In this document: positions 4,395 through 6,731 of the stretch, piece after piece
Numbering within the stretch: the first letter of the stretch is position 1
How the letters are laid out: the number at the start of each line of letters is the position of its first letter
Assembly (NCBI GenBank): GCA_913054215.1
Contig: CAJXJE010000042.1
Coordinates: 1-6,731, forward strand
Source: an uncultured Candidatus Peregrinibacteria bacterium
GTDB taxonomy: Bacteria > Patescibacteriota > Gracilibacteria > Peribacterales > Peribacteraceae
Direction of reading: 5' to 3'
DNA length: 6,731 nt
Notes under the pieces: model-generated
What the model saw: only the letters and a program-made list of their open reading frames with translations
Database searches by the model: none
What the model was told of the DNA's origin: nothing
Translations under genes and position numbers: made by a program

Positions 4395-6120
4395 ACGTAA
4401 TCTTATATTCGAGGGTATCGAGGATGTATCCCTCATCAGATCGTACGAGGATTTCGAAAATGTTTTCTCCTCTTTTTAATGTATTCATTTCAGCAGAGGC
4501 GATGTAGTTAAAGAATCCCTTGCCTTGCTGAAAAAGTCGTAGCCTGTAGCCATTTATCCATACAGAGGCTGCTTCTGGAGGTACGTTCCCTTCGATAAGT
4601 GTTTCTAGATTTGCAGTGGCGTATGGGCTTCCTCTCGTCGGAGCAAATATCGTCACACTTCCCGGCATCAGTGGAAGATTGTTTGGCAAGTCTGATTCTT
4701 CGACTGTGCGAGGTCTGCGTCTTACTTCGCTACTTTCAGTATCCTCCTCGCCTTCTGTTATCACGCCCTCCTCTACACCTTCTTCGAGAATGATTGTGAG
4801 TTTCGCAGCCTCTGACCGGTATCCTCCACGGTTTATGGCGACAACTTCAAAGACATTCTTTCCGAAGACATAATTATTGAATTTTACGTTTGCAAGATAG
4901 GACCATGTGGTATTCCCCGGAGAAAAGAGTTGCAACCTATAGTCATTGATGATGATACCGATGGCACCCTCTGGTGCCTCTCCAGAGATTTCGAGTTCAG
5001 ATCTTGAGGTGCGGTAGATCTCACCATCTGCAGCAGGGATAGAAATGGTTGGCGGCTCAGGTGGTTTGCGGTTTCTCTTTACCGTGCGAATAGTTTCGGC
5101 AATGACGATCCCAACATCATCTACTGCTTCTATGGTAATGCTCACTTCATCCTCTTCTGCAAGTGTTAGTTCTTGGCTGAATACACCAGTTCCCTCTTCG
5201 ATTTGTGCTAAGTATCCATTAATACGTACCTTATCAACTTTCCCACCGATGCGGCCACTTACTTTGACAGTAGCAGTATCAATCGTTGCACCATCGGTTG
5301 GTGTTTCTATTTCTAAGATTGTATCTGTATCAAGCTGATCTTCTGTTCCTGTAATTACCAGTGCATCAGGTACGTCCGCTGCGATGTAGCGTGCACGGCT
5401 CTTTTCCACAAATTCAGAGAGCAGCTGCTGTGGTTCTAGTGGGTTTCTGTGAATGTAGAGATCCGCTACTTGCTCTCCTCCAACAGGCAAGGTGAATTGT
5501 TGCCCCTCTCCTACAAAGACGATTTGGTCACTGCCTGCAATGATGACTTCGAGGCCCAAGCCGTCTGCTGCAAATACACTAAGGCTTCGTGGTGACATCA
5601 CAACTTCTGCTTGGGATGGAATCTTCGCACTGATAAATGGACTCACAATGACTCGAGTAATGGATCCTGAAAAGGCGATATAGGTCGGTGTAGCCATCCA
5701 TACGGTTCCCTCTTCGAGTTCTACTGTTAGTTTACTGGTCTCTTGGCCTTTGTAACTCTCTGCGAGTCGAATTTGGGTGCTTTCATCCAGCCGAATGCTA
5801 CTGCCGTCATAAAACGAGACCGTTGCAAAATTTCTCGGACTGGAGACGACGGTATCACCGGCATACAGCTTCAGGTCATTTTCGGCGCGCTTGAGTGGGC
5901 CCTTATCGACAGAGACATTCACAATACCTTGATCTTCAACGTTCAGTACAGCAGCTGTGCGACGAATAGCATTGCCGACACCAAAGAAATCGAGAGTTTT
6001 GTCTCCAAGCAGGAGTACTACAACTACAAGCGTTCCATACACGATGGCTTTTCGAAGATGCACATTTTTCTTTGGCTCTGCACCATAGCGTCTGCGCCGA
6101 GGGTGACGTGTTTGTCTCAT
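4384..6120 (-). CDS. Membrane-anchored FecR-domain protein with three Ig-like domains
   Basis: The product is 578 aa from the ATG at 6120. A basic N-terminus (RHPRRRR, residues 5-11) precedes one hydrophobic segment (about 25-39), predicting a type II membrane anchor with the bulk outside. Residues about 85-200 resemble a FecR domain (YAGDTVVSSPRNFATVSF, 86-103; SSIRLDESTQIRL, 107-119). Three Ig-like beta modules follow at about 265-349, 357-445 and 487-577. The last two are clear duplicates: INDYRLQLF and INGYRLRLF, each followed by an aromatic Y-[LI]-A stretch and a GxNxFE motif. An acidic linker (446-466) and a basic patch (RRRPR, 467-471) separate modules 2 and 3. It lies just downstream of the secretion ATPase but has its own promoter. 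This is not a TonB-type FecR regulator; a peptidoglycan- or surface-associated role is inferred. An in-frame GTG at 6144 is less likely, since it lies upstream of the -10 box. Confidence 0.85.
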   Translation of the reverse strand: MRQTRHPRRRRYGAEPKKNVHLRKAIVYGTLVVVVLLLGDKTLDFFGVGNAIRRTAAVLNVEDQGIVNVSVDKGPLKRAENDLKLYAGDTVVSSPRNFATVSFYDGSSIRLDESTQIRLAESYKGQETSKLTVELEEGTVWMATPTYIAFSGSITRVIVSPFISAKIPSQAEVVMSPRSLSVFAADGLGLEVIIAGSDQIVFVGEGQQFTLPVGGEQVADLYIHRNPLEPQQLLSEFVEKSRARYIAADVPDALVITGTEDQLDTDTILEIETPTDGATIDTATVKVSGRIGGKVDKVRINGYLAQIEEGTGVFSQELTLAEEDEVSITIEAVDDVGIVIAETIRTVKRNRKPPEPPTISIPAADGEIYRTSRSELEISGEAPEGAIGIIINDYRLQLFSPGNTTWSYLANVKFNNYVFGKNVFEVVAINRGGYRSEAAKLTIILEEGVEEGVITEGEEDTESSEVRRRPRTVEESDLPNNLPLMPGSVTIFAPTRGSPYATANLETLIEGNVPPEAASVWINGYRLRLFQQGKGFFNYIASAEMNTLKRGENIFEILVRSDEGYILDTLEYKITFTP

Positions 6121-6129
6121 AGGAGGTGG

Positions 6130-6158
6130 ATGATACTGCAACACAAAAAGTCTGCCAA
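6130..6158 (-). promoter_or_regulatory. Promoter of the FecR/Ig-like gene, near-leaderless
   Basis: On the minus strand TTGGCA (6158 to 6153; 5 of 6 bases) and TATCAT (6135 to 6130; 5 of 6) have the ideal 17-nt spacing. Nine bases separate the -10 from the ATG at 6120, so transcription would start 0-3 nt before it. There is no Shine-Dalgarno sequence in the interval. This is the best -35/-10 pair in the window, and it separates the FecR gene from the ATPase transcript. Confidence 0.6.
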
Positions 6159-6189
6159 GGTACAGTTGAAGACACCTTGTGTTCAGTAA

Positions 6190-6731
6190 TTACATGGTCA
6201 CACGTTTCACTTCGGATTCAGAAGTTATTTGCCTCTCAACGAGGATCTTTCCCCAGTCGCTCATTGTGCGGTAACCTTCCTCTTTTGCCTTTGCGAGGAT
6301 CGTTTCTGCAGTTTCGTTTTCGATAATCAGTTCGCGTATCGCCGGTGTTGCTATAAGGAGTTCTGGTAGGGATGTTCGTCCACTGTACGTATTGTTGTTA
6401 CTGGGGTCGCACTTTCCGTCTTTGCATTCAGGCTTTAACGTACGTACCAATCGCTGTGCAAGTATTGCTCGTAGGGCAGGTGCAAAGGTGTATGGGCTTA
6501 CTCCCATCGCAAGCAAACGAGGGATCGCTTCTACTGCAGAGTTTGTGTGGAGTGTCGATAGCACCAAGTGACCAGTGAGCGCTGCATCGATTGCGGTTTG
6601 TGCTGTTTCGTAGTCACGGATCTCCCCAATCAAAATCACATCGGGGTCGTGACGGAGTATCGAACGAAGGCCAGAGGAGAACGTGTAGTCATGATCGACA
6701 TCAATTTGGCTCTGTACGATTCCCTTCAGCT
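6190..6731 (-). CDS. GspE/PilB-family type II secretion / type IV pilus ATPase (5'-partial, C-terminal part)
   Basis: The frame is open to the right edge, so only the last 180 or so codons are present. The visible protein starts within the ATPase core: LRSILRHDPDVILIGEIRD contains the Walker B-like DPDVILIGE, and TGHLVLSTLHTN is the His box of the family. The Walker A loop lies outside the window. After LAQRLVRTL the usual C-x2-C pairs of the tetracysteine zinc motif are reduced to PECKDGKC (C-x4-C), and the following segment reads TYSGRTSLPELL instead of the common GYxGRxGxxELL. The protein ends in a short helical tail, with TAA at 6190-6192. It powers pilus or pseudopilus assembly at the cytoplasmic membrane. 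In CPR bacteria such ATPases belong to type IV pilus systems linked to attachment and DNA uptake (established for the family, inferred here). Confidence 0.93.
   Translation of the reverse strand, partial: LKGIVQSQIDVDHDYTFSSGLRSILRHDPDVILIGEIRDYETAQTAIDAALTGHLVLSTLHTNSAVEAIPRLLAMGVSPYTFAPALRAILAQRLVRTLKPECKDGKCDPSNNNTYSGRTSLPELLIATPAIRELIIENETAETILAKAKEEGYRTMSDWGKILVERQITSESEVKRVTM

Noticed and set aside
4409..4434. GAGGG/CCCTC hairpin after the rluD-like gene
   Set aside because: It lies inside the FecR coding sequence, is only 5 bp, and lacks a T-run, so it is not a convincing terminator.
6121..6144. GTG start for the FecR protein
   Set aside because: It lies upstream of the -10 box of a good promoter and has no ribosome binding site.
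1..6731. CRISPR array, tRNA, rRNA, insertion sequence or integrase
   Set aside because: I saw no regularly spaced repeats, no T-arm with an acceptor stem, no rRNA signature and no transposase motif on either strand.

Overview
The window reads as a compact bacterial chromosome fragment, probably from the Candidate Phyla Radiation (Patescibacteria), perhaps Peregrinibacteria or Peribacteria. This placement is inferred from gene content and style, not from a marker phylogeny. The supporting points are tight gene packing, tail-to-tail gene overlap, a FecR/Ig-like surface protein next to a type IV pilus-type ATPase, a secreted SNase-like protein and a cysteine-rich repeat protein. The identifiable genes end in TAA (six) or TAG (one). 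TGA does not interrupt any of them, so the standard bacterial code fits and the TGA=Gly code of Gracilibacteria/Absconditabacteria is not indicated.

Layout from left to right. Positions 2-715 (+) hold the C-terminal part of a cysteine-rich, probably exported protein with compact disulfide repeats. It converges, with a 12-bp gap, on a secreted SNase-fold protein (728-1369, -) that lacks several catalytic residues. Positions 1493-1956 hold no convincing protein gene. They do hold a promoter for the nuclease on the minus strand and, on the plus strand, a candidate promoter, many hairpins, a possible H-type pseudoknot and a very strong rho-independent terminator at 1898-1954. I read this as a candidate structured non-coding RNA of about 420 nt, the most interesting item here.

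Next comes a minus-strand operon of tyrosyl-tRNA synthetase (tyrS, 2246-3391) and pterin-4a-carbinolamine dehydratase (1957-2244), separated by one base. Divergent from tyrS is an RluA/RluD-type pseudouridine synthase (3459-4394, +). A heptanucleotide tandem repeat lies in the tyrS/rluD promoter region, and the same repeat family, at the same array length, lies inside the rluD coding sequence. The rluD-like gene overlaps by 11 bp at its 3' end with a membrane-anchored FecR plus three-Ig-like-domain protein (4384-6120, -). That protein has its own good promoter just downstream of the partial type II/IV secretion ATPase (6190 to the window edge, -).

Functionally the window mixes translation genes (tyrS, rRNA pseudouridine synthase) with envelope and pilus genes (ATPase, FecR/Ig protein, secreted nuclease-like protein, Cys-rich protein). 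At least two genes (tyrS and the FecR gene) have -10 boxes placed so that transcription should begin at or within about 3 nt of the ATG, suggesting leaderless translation. All functional calls come from reading motifs by eye; no database search was run.
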